A stretch of DNA of 64,000 nucleotides from CAVVFX01 sp963777595 (GTDB taxonomy: Bacteria; Acidobacteriota; Terriglobia; Bryobacterales; Bryobacteraceae), in assembly GCA_963777595.1 (NCBI GenBank), contig CAVZRE010000072.1:62001-126000 (forward strand). The letters are read 5' to 3'. Positions within the stretch are counted from its first letter, which is position 1; each line of letters opens with the position of its first letter. This document shows positions 9,230-18,924 of the stretch, piece by piece. A program made the translations under genes and the position numbers. The notes beneath the pieces are model-generated. The model was given only the letters and a program-made list of their open reading frames with translations, was not told where the DNA came from and made no database searches.

Positions 9230-10873
9230 ATGCTGCGCGCGTTCCTGTTGATGTTCTTGTGCCATCCGGCAACGGCGCAGGGCCAGCAGCCGGCGGATCC
9301 GTCCACTTTAGCTCGCGTGGAGGGACGGGTGCTTAATTCGGTCACCGGCGAGCCATTGCGCAAAGCGGAAGTCCGGCTCGGCGGAGAGTATATGGCAACG
9401 ACGGATGGCGCCGGGCATTTCGCCATCGACCAAGTCGCGCCCGGCAGTTATAATCTGACTGCTCAGCACCAGAACTTCTCGATTCAAAGCTATGGCGCGA
9501 CGAGGCCGGGTTTGCCGGGAAAAAAAATCTCGCTGAGCGCGGGGCAACAGCAGTCGAATCTCGAGCTCAAACTAACTCCTTTCGGCGTGATCAGCGGCAA
9601 GGTCATTGATGAAGACGGAGATCCGGTGACGGGAGTATCAATCACCGTGATGAAATGGGGCTTCATGCAAGGCGGCCGCCGGCTTCTCCCTTCGGGCGGT
9701 GGGTCGTCGACTAATGACAGAGGGGAGTTTCGAATCTACAATCTTCCGGCCGGAAGGTATTTTGTGGCGGCGCGGCCGGTCGGCGCAGACAGGTTTATGC
9801 CACTCGTCGACACGAGTGGAAGGGCGGTCACACCGCATCGTGACCAGATCCATGAGGCTTATTCGATGACATATTATCCTTCGTCTCCCGATGTGGCCTC
9901 GGCTGCCGCCGTGATATTGAGCGCCGGTCAGGAGGCCGCGGGGCGCGATATTCAGTTGCGCAAAACCCGAATCTTCTCAGTGGAAGGCAAGGTCATCGGA
10001 TACTCACACGGTCAGCGCGTCTCCGTGTTATTGCAGCCGCAGGATAGCTCCTCGATCGCGCCATTCCTCGGCGGCAGGGGGAATTCAAGCCGTCAGGAAG
10101 ACGCAAGTTCGACCCATTTCGTATTCGCAGGTGTGAATTCCGGCCAGTACACAATTGTCGCCATGGTCAATAACCATGTAGGCGGGCATCAGGAAATTTC
10201 CGTCGGCGATTCCGACGTGAGCGGGATCATCGTTACTACCTCGGACTCGGGAGGGGTGAAGGGGAAAGTCGTCTTTGAGACCGGGAACACCGGCCAAACG
10301 CCGGTACTGAAGGGTCTGCGCGTCTCCTTGACGCCTGTGCAGGCGATGCAGATGAACATGCCTAATGCCAGCACCGCGGACGACGGCAGCTTCGGAATGG
10401 ACGAGGTCCCTGCGGCGCGGTTCAAGGTGAGTTGCAGTCCGATTGAAGGCGCATACCTGAAGACGGTTCGCTGGAATGGTCAGATTTCAAACGACGGAGC
10501 TGTGGAGATGACGGGTGGGGGAACGGGGATGCTTGAACTTGTTTTCGCGCCGACGTCAGCCGTTATAGACGGTGATGTCAAGTCGGGGGACGATCCTGCG
10601 CCGGGAGCTTCCGTGCTGCTGGTGCCGGCCTCCAGGCGGGAATCCGATTTTCGTTACATGATGACGGATCAGAATGGTCACTTCTCGGCGAAAGGCGTGG
10701 CGCCGGGAGGTTATACGGTCATGGCCGTCGATACCGCGATTTACCTGATGCCGGATCAGGCGTTGCTTAAGGCGCTTGAAAAGTTCAGCGTGTTCGCGAC
10801 AGTGGATCAGAGCGGTCAGGCGACCGTGTCGCTCAAGTTGATTCCGGAAGCGGAAATCGAAGCGGTGCAATAG
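9230..10873 (+). CDS. Secreted protein with carboxypeptidase-regulatory-like domains
   Basis: A 547-residue exported protein. The N-terminus MLRAFLLMFLCHPATAQGQQ is a signal peptide, and the body has several beta-sandwich repeats of the carboxypeptidase-regulatory type. The first is VEGRVLNSVTGEPLRKAEVR with TDGAGHFAIDQVAPGSY; the second is ISGKVIDEDGDPVTGVSI with NDRGEFRIYNLPAGRYFVAA; later copies read VKGKVVFETG and IDGDVKSGDDPAPGASVLLV with TDQNGHFSAKGVAPGGYTV. Such proteins are very abundant in Solibacter-like acidobacteria; their function is unknown. ATG at 9230 is preferred over TTG at 9227. The YggU gene starts 3 bases after its stop. Confidence 0.85.
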   Translation: MLRAFLLMFLCHPATAQGQQPADPSTLARVEGRVLNSVTGEPLRKAEVRLGGEYMATTDGAGHFAIDQVAPGSYNLTAQHQNFSIQSYGATRPGLPGKKISLSAGQQQSNLELKLTPFGVISGKVIDEDGDPVTGVSITVMKWGFMQGGRRLLPSGGGSSTNDRGEFRIYNLPAGRYFVAARPVGADRFMPLVDTSGRAVTPHRDQIHEAYSMTYYPSSPDVASAAAVILSAGQEAAGRDIQLRKTRIFSVEGKVIGYSHGQRVSVLLQPQDSSSIAPFLGGRGNSSRQEDASSTHFVFAGVNSGQYTIVAMVNNHVGGHQEISVGDSDVSGIIVTTSDSGGVKGKVVFETGNTGQTPVLKGLRVSLTPVQAMQMNMPNASTADDGSFGMDEVPAARFKVSCSPIEGAYLKTVRWNGQISNDGAVEMTGGGTGMLELVFAPTSAVIDGDVKSGDDPAPGASVLLVPASRRESDFRYMMTDQNGHFSAKGVAPGGYTVMAVDTAIYLMPDQALLKALEKFSVFATVDQSGQATVSLKLIPEAEIEAVQ

Positions 10874-10876
10874 CGC

Positions 10877-11134
10877 ATGGATATCGAATCGCTAAGACAT
10901 TCGCCGCGCCCACTGCGGCTAAGCGTCAAGGTGGTTCCCAGGAGTTCCCGCAACGAGATTGTTGGACAGCAAGCGGACGGCACGCTGCGCATCAAGGTGG
11001 CAGCGGTGCCGGAGAAGGGAAAGGCCAACGCGGAACTGTGCGATTTCCTCGCGCGGGAATTCGGAGTTGGGCGGTCCCGGGTGGAGGTTGTGGCGGGGCA
11101 TTCGTCGCCGCGGAAGCAGGTTGTCATTTCATGA
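10877..11134 (+). CDS. YggU/DUF167 family protein
   Basis: Eighty-five residues with the whole DUF167 signature: a basic beta strand LRLSVKVVPRSSRNEIVG, then LRIKVAAVPEKGKANAELCDFLAREFGV, with the invariant GKAN, and VEVVAGHSSPRKQVVI at the end. Proteins of this family are small alpha/beta folds of unknown role. It starts 3 bases after the secreted repeat protein, so the two are probably cotranscribed without any obvious functional link. Confidence 0.9.
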   Translation: MDIESLRHSPRPLRLSVKVVPRSSRNEIVGQQADGTLRIKVAAVPEKGKANAELCDFLAREFGVGRSRVEVVAGHSSPRKQVVIS

Positions 11135-11373
11135 CGCGACTTAGACCGCTCAACTACGGACACCTTCTGGCCGGTAGTGAGTTTCGGCTTGCCCAATCCG
11201 CGAACGAAACACCCGTATTCGCCGGACATTGATCGCCGCATCACTCAAACGTAGTAGAGGCAGGCGCCTCCGCTGACGGATGTATACTAGCTGAAAGCCG
11301 GACGATCTGACGAGTAAATTTCCGCCCGGTAGTCCGGATCCGCTGCGATCCTGTCAAAGGTTGGGGGTTATTC
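11135..11373 (+). promoter_or_regulatory. Upstream region of the Oar-like receptor; possible -10 element
   Basis: This 239-base gap holds no convincing gene. A TATACT hexamer at 11283-11288 is a possible -10 box, about 85 bases before the GTG start, but no good -35 is visible at the proper distance. The short imperfect repeat GAGGCAGGCGCCTC lies just upstream. Confidence 0.25.
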
Positions 11374-14300
11374 GTGTTAAGCAAATTTTTGTCGCGCGCC
11401 CTTGTTCTGTCGCTGCTCGCGAATATTTCCGTCTGGGCTCAGAGTTCCGGTAGCGCCACTGTGCAGGGCACGGTCAAAGACACTACCGGCGCGGTTGTGC
11501 CCGCGGCCAAAGTTACCATCACGCATGTGGAGACGGGCGTCAAAAATAATACCGTCTCCAACAGTGAAGGCTTCTTTGTATTTCCGCCGGTACAGATCGG
11601 AAACTACCAGGTCCGCTGCGAAGCTGTCGGGATGAAGGCATGGCTTCAGGATATTGTTCTCGACGCCGGCAAGACCTTGGATGTCAGCGCAGTGCTCACT
11701 CTGGGCGACGTCTCGCAGACAGTGCAGGTGACTGCCGAGGTCCCTCTCGTCACGACTACAGATCCGACCGATGCCACCACCCTTGACCAGCAGCGGATCA
11801 AAGAACTGCCGATCAATGGGCGTGATCTGAATACGTTGCTCATGGATGTGACTCCGGGAATCGAATACGGCGGAAACGTCAACGACGGTGCGCGCACCGG
11901 AGGCATGATGACTTACTCGACAACGTACTCGCAAGACGGCGCTCCAGCCAATAATCGCGAGTTCGGGGGCTCTATGGGGCTACAGGGGCTCGAGTCGATT
12001 GGCGAAGTGCGCATCGAAACGAGTACTGGTAATGCCAAGTCGGCCACTCCGGCTTCAGTAATTGTCAGCACGCGGTCGGGCACGAACCGCTACGTCGCGT
12101 CATTGTATGAAACCGCTCGCAATAACTGCTGCGGCGTCGCCAAAACGCTGCAGGATATCAACGCAAATGGCACGCCTTTTGCGCTGCCTAAACTCATTCG
12201 AAATGAGTATGGCGGGTCTATCGGCGGTCCGGTCATTCTGCCCTCGTTTGGCCTGAACGGACGCAAGACTTACGACGGCCACAATCGCACGTTCTTCTTC
12301 GTCTCGAAGGAAGAACTCGACCTGCGGCAGGGGATTGCTTATTCATTTTCCGTTCCCACGGTAGCTCAGAGGCAGGGCAACTTCTTCGGTCTGGAAACCA
12401 ACACGGGGCTGCCCATCACCATTTACGATCCCGCCACCAGCCAGATTGTCACCCAGACCAAACAACCGACCTCTTATACAGTCCGCACGCCGTTCCCAAA
12501 CAATACCATCCCGCTAAGCCGCGAGAGCCCCCTCGCTCAGTATATTTACGGCATTACTCCCCTGCCCAACGACAATACCGAGCCCAACATCGCCAGCAAT
12601 CTGAAGTATGCCATCGGCAACAGCAGCCTGCCGAGTTCGAACAACAATCCGACGGTGATCCGCGTGGACCATCGGTTCAGTGATCGGGACAACTTTTTCG
12701 CCAAGGCTAATTGGAACAACCAGACTTCATACTTCCTGGGGACCACGAGTTTGAGCGACCTGTATGTTCCGACTACCAACAGAGCTGCTAACGTTACCTA
12801 TCTGCCGATGCAGGCGTGGGCCGGATCAATCAGCGACACCCATGTCTTTTCCCCGACGTTCTTTGTCGAATCGCTGCTGAATCGAACCTGGACTACCTCC
12901 AAGACCATGGACGGTCCGCCGAACCAGCAGCAGAACTGGGCCGCCGTGCTCGGATTGCCGAATCCTTACAATGAAATCGGCTGGCCTAACATACAGGGAG
13001 TCGGCACCAATTTCTCCAACTACATCGAAGGTGACAATCGCCGCTTTATCAGCAGCACCATCACAACCGGTCAGCAGAACTACTCGTGGATCAAGAATAA
13101 CCACACCATTCAGTTCGGCGGAACGTATCATGACGAGACACAACGTTATCTGCCCGATGAAGGCAACATTTCAGGCAGCGCCAACTTCAGCAGTCTCGCC
13201 ACTGCGCTTGAGAGTTCCAGCAGCGGCTCTGTTACGTCGCCAGTGGTGGTCGGGAACACCGGCTTCGACGCCGCCAATTTCTTCCTCGGCGATGCGGCCA
13301 CTTACAGCGTATATCTTACTCGCGGAGTTATGAAAATCGACCAGAAGAACTTCGCGCTCTATCTGCAAGACAACTGGAAAGTCAGTGGGCGTCTAACCCT
13401 GACTCCGGGGCTGCGCTGGGATATGAATCCTGCATGGTCGGATCCGTTCCATCTGTTTAACAGCTTCGACGTAAAGAACCACGCGGTCGTCTTGGGCGAG
13501 CCCCTGAGTTACTATATTGCGGATGGGGCAACCACCTCGCAAGTGGTCTCCAATTTCGAGAAGGTGAATGTCACCTTCGAGACTCCTCAACAGGCCGGCA
13601 TGAAGAGCAATTTCTTTCCCAGTAACATGCATGATTTCGGTCCTCGCATGGGCGCGGCTTATCGCGTCTTCGACGGTAGAAAAGCCTTCGTCATTCGCGG
13701 CGGTTACGGATTGTATCTGTCACCTCTCGCAATCCGCACGCTCGTGGCCCAATTCGCGGGGGAGCTTCCGTTTAAAGCGACTTACCAATACAATCCCAAC
13801 AGTTCCGCCTACAGTCCGGATGGGAACAACGATTACCTTCTTACCCACTCTTCTCCCATTGTTGCTGGAGTGAACAGCACTAACGTCGTCAATACCGCCA
13901 GCCCCAACTCGCTAGGCATCGGACAAAGCGTCACTGCGCTGGCTCCCAGCATGCCGACCTCGAAAGTTCAGGAATGGAATATCGAGTTCGAGAAAGAGCT
14001 GGGACACAGCATTGTAGTGCGGGCGAAGTACGACTTCAAACATGGCTCGGACCTCGACCAATTGAGTAACATCAATCCGCAACTGACGACTTACAATTAT
14101 TATGTATCGACGCTGCAGCCGCTTCCCACGGGCAGTTATTCCAGTGTGGCGCGTGGCCCCTACGACTCCAATGCTTACACCACCATCAACTTCCTCGGCA
14201 AGACCGGAATGAGCAACTCGTCCATGGTTGTCGGCGAAGTGGAGAAGCGCTTCGCGCATGGTTTGCAATTCCAGTTCTATTACACCTTGACCGACGCATA

Positions 14301-15180
14301 TCGCCTGGCTGGAAACTCATTCCGCGATTCTCCCGGCACCATCCCCGCCGCATTCCTTCCCGGCGCTGTGCCCACCGATCCCGCTGCGCTGAATCACTTC
14401 CTGAACTATGCGCGTGATACGGGCGTACCCAAGCACCGCGTGCGCTGGAACTTCATTTACGACTTGCCGTTCGGGCACAACCGGCAGTTTGCTCCCAATG
14501 CTCCCAAGTGGCTGAATGCCATGATCGGCGGCTGGGGACTGACAGGCAGCGGAACGGTCAGCAGCACCTGGTTCGCTCTGGATTCCTCCGATTGGGGATT
14601 CACCGGCGCGCCTGCCCAAGTCTACGGGACCAAGTATCCCATCGAAGACTGTACTGCGACTCCCGCGAATGCGCAGACGCCATCAGCTACCCGCTGTTAC
14701 AACGGCTATTATTATTGGAACGGTTACATCTCTCCCAAGCTGATCAACAGCAAGAACTCCTACGGAATGCCCAATGGCATCGAAGGTCTGCCGGCGAACG
14801 TCACTCCCGCAGTGACCCCGCTGGTTCCCTACGGCGCAGCGGGCGCTATCTCAGGCAATTACGACACCAACAACGTCTACATTAAGTTGACAAACGGCAC
14901 GAATCAGCTGGTTGCATATAACACCGGGTTGAATCCGTTTCGCAACCAATACCGTCTGGGTCCTTTTAACTGGGATCAGGACGCCTCGATTCGCAAGACT
15001 TTTCGCCTCACCGAAAGCGGCCACGTCAGCTTGCGCGTCGCGCTTGACGTTTTCAATATTTTCAACAACCAGGGTGTCAACGCGCCCGGGACCAACGGCA
15101 TTACCGATTTGAATACGTCCTACGGCGCATATGGATTCCAGCCCCGGCAATGTCAAGGCAGCTTCCGCTTAGAATTCTAG
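11374..15180 (+). CDS. Oar-like TonB-dependent outer-membrane receptor
   Basis: A 1268-residue outer-membrane protein with a GTG start. Order: signal peptide ending near SVWAQ (about residue 23); a carboxypeptidase-regulatory domain (about 28-115; ATVQGTVKDTTGAVVPAAKV, SEGFFVFPPVQIGNY); a plug-like domain (QRIKELPINGRDLNTLLMDV, SGTNRYVAS); then a large beta-barrel ending in an aromatic residue (SFRLEF). This is the Oar/OmpA-related architecture, hugely expanded in acidobacteria and thought to bind or import large substrates. No TonB box was identified. It stands as a single transcription unit and is convergent with the radical SAM operon, with only 12 bases between stops. The ligand is unknown. 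Confidence 0.88.
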   Translation: MLSKFLSRALVLSLLANISVWAQSSGSATVQGTVKDTTGAVVPAAKVTITHVETGVKNNTVSNSEGFFVFPPVQIGNYQVRCEAVGMKAWLQDIVLDAGKTLDVSAVLTLGDVSQTVQVTAEVPLVTTTDPTDATTLDQQRIKELPINGRDLNTLLMDVTPGIEYGGNVNDGARTGGMMTYSTTYSQDGAPANNREFGGSMGLQGLESIGEVRIETSTGNAKSATPASVIVSTRSGTNRYVASLYETARNNCCGVAKTLQDINANGTPFALPKLIRNEYGGSIGGPVILPSFGLNGRKTYDGHNRTFFFVSKEELDLRQGIAYSFSVPTVAQRQGNFFGLETNTGLPITIYDPATSQIVTQTKQPTSYTVRTPFPNNTIPLSRESPLAQYIYGITPLPNDNTEPNIASNLKYAIGNSSLPSSNNNPTVIRVDHRFSDRDNFFAKANWNNQTSYFLGTTSLSDLYVPTTNRAANVTYLPMQAWAGSISDTHVFSPTFFVESLLNRTWTTSKTMDGPPNQQQNWAAVLGLPNPYNEIGWPNIQGVGTNFSNYIEGDNRRFISSTITTGQQNYSWIKNNHTIQFGGTYHDETQRYLPDEGNISGSANFSSLATALESSSSGSVTSPVVVGNTGFDAANFFLGDAATYSVYLTRGVMKIDQKNFALYLQDNWKVSGRLTLTPGLRWDMNPAWSDPFHLFNSFDVKNHAVVLGEPLSYYIADGATTSQVVSNFEKVNVTFETPQQAGMKSNFFPSNMHDFGPRMGAAYRVFDGRKAFVIRGGYGLYLSPLAIRTLVAQFAGELPFKATYQYNPNSSAYSPDGNNDYLLTHSSPIVAGVNSTNVVNTASPNSLGIGQSVTALAPSMPTSKVQEWNIEFEKELGHSIVVRAKYDFKHGSDLDQLSNINPQLTTYNYYVSTLQPLPTGSYSSVARGPYDSNAYTTINFLGKTGMSNSSMVVGEVEKRFAHGLQFQFYYTLTDAYRLAGNSFRDSPGTIPAAFLPGAVPTDPAALNHFLNYARDTGVPKHRVRWNFIYDLPFGHNRQFAPNAPKWLNAMIGGWGLTGSGTVSSTWFALDSSDWGFTGAPAQVYGTKYPIEDCTATPANAQTPSATRCYNGYYYWNGYISPKLINSKNSYGMPNGIEGLPANVTPAVTPLVPYGAAGAISGNYDTNNVYIKLTNGTNQLVAYNTGLNPFRNQYRLGPFNWDQDASIRKTFRLTESGHVSLRVALDVFNIFNNQGVNAPGTNGITDLNTSYGAYGFQPRQCQGSFRLEF

Positions 15181-15192
15181 ATTTCCTTGCGC

Positions 15193-16248
15193 TTACGAAG
15201 GTCCTAACACTCCATCCCAAGGCTGCCAGGTAGAGGCCAGCCTGGCATTGGGATGGAAGATCAACTCGTGAATCAGTCCTGAATCGCGGAGTTTCACGAC
15301 CTCCAACTGACCTAAATCTGCTTCTTCAAACACGACATCCATCCCTTGATAGCGCCAGACCTCGACATAGTAGTAATAACCAACAATCTGCCTTACAAAC
15401 TCAAACCGGCCGTCATCACTCATGCGGTCCAAAATCGGTTCAACGAGTACCCTCTGCGCATCGCTATAACGGACGACACGATTCTCCGACTGCGAAGCAA
15501 TGTCGGTCTGCATCAACTGTCGGAAAATGACGTTGTCGACGCCGATTGAGCGGGCAAATTCGAGATATTCCAAAATTGATTCAAGGCTATCGATCCCTTC
15601 CCGGAGCAGCACGCAGGATAATCGCACACGAATTCCCGCGGACGTGGCGAGTCGCACGGCAGTTGCCATTTGCTCCGGTCCCAAGGCCGTGGGCAGTCGC
15701 ATCAACCTGTTATTCCGTTCTCGCTCGGGATGAGCCACACTGATATTGAGATGTGTCAGCGAAGCTTCGCAAATCAAGTCGATTACCAGGGCATCGCCAC
15801 GCCGGTCGAACAATCCCGAACTGTTCGTGGTCAAGGTTTTCCGCGAAGCCCGATAGTTGCCGGCGATGTGTAGAATACGCCCGAGTCGCGGGTCCTTACT
15901 CGGTTCGCCGCCGGTAACGGAAATAGATGGCGAGAGTGGACGCAGCGCATCCAAGGACTGTTTGAGCGCCTCGAAATAGACCTCATCATCAGTTTCGACG
16001 GATCTCTGAAGGGATAACAGTCCCCCGCGTGAGGCCGGCCGCAATTCCTCCACGCAGAACCGGCATGCCGCGTTGCAGCGTTGCGCACTGTAGATGGAAA
16101 AATTCGCGTTGGCGTAGACGGCTACCGGCCTGGCCCATAGATCGAACTCCACTACTCTGCGGGAGGTCGAATTCGTGAATAGGTCGAAGGCGCGGCATTT
16201 CTCGCGACGCCATGCATCCACAAATTGGGCGGGGACAGTTGATATCAA
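15193..16248 (-). CDS. Radical SAM protein (rSAM2) of the MoxR module
   Basis: A 351-residue radical SAM enzyme, last gene of the module. The 4Fe-4S motif is CNAACRFC (CX3CX2C), the SAM-binding stretch is SISVTGGEPSKDPRLGRIL, and a barrel follows (LTTNSSGLFD, HLNISVAHPERERNNRLMRL). No cysteine cluster of the SPASM type is seen in the C-terminal third. The open frame extends to 16356, but I prefer TTG at 16248, because it overlaps the stop of the preceding radical SAM gene (TTGA) and leaves a normal N-terminus. Substrate unknown. A neighbouring adenylating enzyme suggests modification of a peptide, carrier or small molecule, which is inference only. Confidence 0.85.
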   Translation of the reverse strand: MISTVPAQFVDAWRREKCRAFDLFTNSTSRRVVEFDLWARPVAVYANANFSIYSAQRCNAACRFCVEELRPASRGGLLSLQRSVETDDEVYFEALKQSLDALRPLSPSISVTGGEPSKDPRLGRILHIAGNYRASRKTLTTNSSGLFDRRGDALVIDLICEASLTHLNISVAHPERERNNRLMRLPTALGPEQMATAVRLATSAGIRVRLSCVLLREGIDSLESILEYLEFARSIGVDNVIFRQLMQTDIASQSENRVVRYSDAQRVLVEPILDRMSDDGRFEFVRQIVGYYYYVEVWRYQGMDVVFEEADLGQLEVVKLRDSGLIHELIFHPNARLASTWQPWDGVLGPS

Positions 16249-16979
16249 GGCAGCACCCGCATTGCTTCCGACCGGGCGATCAAATCCGGGCCAAACGCCT
16301 GGCCATCCGGATTGATTAATGAAAACGCGTGCCACACCGGGGCCGGCGCCTCCCACTCCGTCTGCTCCGATGCGAAGCCGTAGCGCTGCAAATAGAAAAC
16401 ATTCGACACCGGCATCAAGCCCGCGGCCTCCACCATTCTCACCACGCGCCGGTCGTCATCCTCAACCCCACGCCGCAGACGGACATTGACCACGAGCGTC
16501 CGCTCGCTCCCCGCGCCTGCAAAAATGTCACGCAGACTTACAGCCAAATCGATGAGACCTTTATCGTGGTCCAGCAGATAGTGGTTCACGGAAAGCTTCA
16601 CCGTTAGCGGAGTACCGAGTCGCAGGGCGTAGTTTACGAGTTCCTCCTTTCCGCGAGGCAGGACTACGCCATTGGTACACAGAACCAGATGCGAACACCG
16701 CGGATGCTCTCGCGCAAGGCGAACAAATTCCCAGAATTGCGGATGAACCGTCGGCTCGCCTCCTTCGAGCTGCACCTGAAAGGTACCCGCCGCTGGAAAT
16801 CCCGACTCATATTTCTCGATACTCAACCACGTTTTCCCTCGGGGCGATGAACAGGTGCTGCACCACGGACAAGCCCGGTTGCAGTGGTTCGTCATGGCTA
16901 CGTACACCCTGTGCGGACGCTCCGGAGTGGGATGGTCCAATGGCTTGTCACGGCGCGGATCGTTGGGCGGCATCAGCAT
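16245..16979 (-). CDS. Radical SAM protein (rSAM1) of the MoxR module
   Basis: A compact 244-residue radical SAM protein. The cluster motif CNRACPWC is near residue 33, with a further nearby Cys (STCSS); a glycine-rich QLEGGEPTVHPQFWEF follows and then VLCTNGVVLP. The length suggests a partial barrel without an auxiliary cluster domain. It starts 3 bases after the stop of the PaaK-like gene and ends in overlap with rSAM2. Two consecutive radical SAM genes that differ in sequence suggest two successive or cooperating reactions. Confidence 0.87.
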   Translation of the reverse strand: MLMPPNDPRRDKPLDHPTPERPHRVYVAMTNHCNRACPWCSTCSSPRGKTWLSIEKYESGFPAAGTFQVQLEGGEPTVHPQFWEFVRLAREHPRCSHLVLCTNGVVLPRGKEELVNYALRLGTPLTVKLSVNHYLLDHDKGLIDLAVSLRDIFAGAGSERTLVVNVRLRRGVEDDDRRVVRMVEAAGLMPVSNVFYLQRYGFASEQTEWEAPAPVWHAFSLINPDGQAFGPDLIARSEAMRVLP

Positions 16980-16982
16980 GCG

Positions 16983-18365
16983 TTACTCCTCCAGCATCAA
17001 TTCACTGCGATAAGGTGTCGCCTTCCCATCCATGCGATCGCCCAGCGCCCTGTCGCACCGGACACTCAGCGGTACCCCACCCAGCAGATTACCAAGCGCA
17101 TTCGCGATCGCATCACAGTCCGCCGGCGTGTCCGGCAGTTCGCGTATCACCAATTCACAAGAGGAGTCGGCGCGTTGCGTGAACTCATGCAACAGCAGCG
17201 GAAACTCACGCAAGAGCCGCGAGAGGTCCACCGTACTCACTGGCGTTCCGTCTGCCGAGCGAATCAGCAGCGGCTGCCGACCTTCCAGTTCCATTAAGCG
17301 TGGCATTCGATCACCGCATGCGCATGGCGAATAATCCATATAGCCGAAGTCACCTGTACGGTACCGAAACAAGGTCATCAGCGGATTCCGTCCACCCGTC
17401 ACCACAATTTCACCTCGCTCCCCAGGTTGAGCCGGCGTGCCGTCCGCGGCGAGCGCTTCCGCGTGTAGATCGTGCGGCAGCAGATGGTATCCGTGGCCGA
17501 GCGGGCAAGCATAGCCGATGGGTCCTGTCTCGATCATCGAGTACCAATCGATTACGGGTGCATGATACTGGGCCGCCAGCCGGGTCCGCAGTGACGGGCT
17601 CATCGCAACAGAAGTCGTGACCAAAGCCGCGGGCGACGCGGGTATTTCCATGCGCATCATTTCCGCGAATGAAATGGGATCGCCACTCAGAAACTTGGGC
17701 GCAAAGTCCTCGAAGTAGCGCGCTTGGCTACCTTCTCGCGGCCACTCGGTTTGCCGGATGTTCAGTTTGGCGAAGCCCGCACCATTCCAGTTGTATAGAA
17801 CCGTGGCATATGTGTATGTGCGGATCTGTGCACCCACCAGGAAGCACGCCACACTGTCCGGATCGAACTCTACCGCCGCGCCATGCCGTTCTAAAGCGAA
17901 GTCGATCATCGGCTCGTAGCAACGCACCGCCAACGGATGATGCGGCACCGCTACCGGATGCCCCGTGGTGCCGGCGGTCCGATAGATAATCAGGCGATCC
18001 AGCGTCTGGTCATCGGGCACAAACTCCCAGCAACGTAGCGCGACGTCGGCTCTGGATGTCGTCGGTAAACGATTCCAATCCCGCTCCAGATCGAATTTCG
18101 GACCAATGTTCCGGCGCAGATAGGGAACCACTTTCCGCGCGTACTCCAGCCTTTCGAGAATCTCGCCGGACGGCTTCGCACTGCGGGGTCCTCGCGCCAA
18201 ACGCAACTGTTCGCGAAAACGCCCGATAGGTTCCAGATCCTCGGGATGAAGCCGGTCACCGGTCGCATAATTAAACCGCGGTGCGTCGGGATGTTGGCGC
18301 AGCCGGCGGATCAGCCGATCCCCAGCCGGGGTCAGAAGCGGGGAACGCTGCAGATGTGGATCCAT
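16983..18365 (-). CDS. PaaK-like adenylate-forming enzyme of the MoxR module
   Basis: A 460-residue member of the phenylacetate-CoA ligase branch of the ANL superfamily. Seen: the P-loop-like YRTAGTTGHPVAVP (about residues 128-141), the adenylate-binding DWYSMIETGPIGYACP, LFRYRTGDFGYMD, and a short CACGDRMPRLMELEGRQP where PaaK proteins carry a Cys-rich CxCGR-type motif. The C-terminal lid keeps KATPYRSELM with a lysine at a plausible catalytic position. It would activate a carboxylate as an acyl-adenylate; the final acceptor (CoA, a protein or a small amine) is not known. It lies between the small unknown gene (gap 4 bases) and the radical SAM pair (gap 3 bases). Confidence 0.82.
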   Translation of the reverse strand: MDPHLQRSPLLTPAGDRLIRRLRQHPDAPRFNYATGDRLHPEDLEPIGRFREQLRLARGPRSAKPSGEILERLEYARKVVPYLRRNIGPKFDLERDWNRLPTTSRADVALRCWEFVPDDQTLDRLIIYRTAGTTGHPVAVPHHPLAVRCYEPMIDFALERHGAAVEFDPDSVACFLVGAQIRTYTYATVLYNWNGAGFAKLNIRQTEWPREGSQARYFEDFAPKFLSGDPISFAEMMRMEIPASPAALVTTSVAMSPSLRTRLAAQYHAPVIDWYSMIETGPIGYACPLGHGYHLLPHDLHAEALAADGTPAQPGERGEIVVTGGRNPLMTLFRYRTGDFGYMDYSPCACGDRMPRLMELEGRQPLLIRSADGTPVSTVDLSRLLREFPLLLHEFTQRADSSCELVIRELPDTPADCDAIANALGNLLGGVPLSVRCDRALGDRMDGKATPYRSELMLEE

Positions 18366-18369
18366 GGCG

Positions 18370-18924
18370 TTACTCGCGTGTCGCTTTCGCCGCGGCTTCT
18401 TCTGCGGTCCGTTTCGCCATCATTCTACGCACTTCCTGCGCCCGCGCTTCAGCCTGCCTCGTGTCGCGCAGCACCCGAACTCTCTCCACGCTATCGAGCG
18501 CGCACATCCGATCCTTGGCCTGTGCAATCGACTCCCCTTGCGGCCTGAGCCCCAGTTGTCCGAGACACCATCGCACGAGTTCTTCGCGCCGGTCCGGGTC
18601 GGTGATGAACTCTCTTGCCTGCACCGTCGCGGCCAGCGTCTGTAACCCGTTATTTAACAGGACCAGCATCCGAGCCGCCAGCTCAGGACGGCTCAAAAAC
18701 CAGTCGTCGTGAAGCACCCAGCAGGTGATCGCAATAAGCGACAGGTGCGCCGCCTCGTGGAACTCAACTATACCCGACGTCCCCATCGCCCGCAGATGGT
18801 CCGCCGCGATCGCGGACACCGAGATTTCACCGGTGTCCCCAACGCGCGGAGCGAGCAGGAACTCCGCCGGACATTCCTCCAGGCGACGGGTGAGAGCTTC
18901 GAGCACCGGACCCTCAGCTTCCAT
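18370..18924 (-). CDS. Unknown protein P4 of the MoxR module
   Basis: A 184-residue protein I do not recognise. It is mostly helical, with no signal peptide or membrane span. A FHEAAHLSLIAITCWVLHDDWFLSRPELAARMLVLL stretch in the middle is moderately hydrophobic and contains His and Glu residues (HEAAH) that look like a zincin motif, though without other family support. The C-terminus is a charged, alanine-rich helix (RMMAKRTAEEAAAKATRE) that could be coiled coil. It overlaps the end of the zincin-VWA gene by 11 bases and sits 4 bases before the PaaK-like gene, so it belongs to the operon. No function is assigned. Confidence 0.7.
   Translation of the reverse strand: MEAEGPVLEALTRRLEECPAEFLLAPRVGDTGEISVSAIAADHLRAMGTSGIVEFHEAAHLSLIAITCWVLHDDWFLSRPELAARMLVLLNNGLQTLAATVQAREFITDPDRREELVRWCLGQLGLRPQGESIAQAKDRMCALDSVERVRVLRDTRQAEARAQEVRRMMAKRTAEEAAAKATRE

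Noticed and set aside
15193..16356. Upstream start at 16356 for the second radical SAM gene
   Set aside because: It would overlap the first radical SAM gene by over 100 bases and adds residues without radical SAM features.
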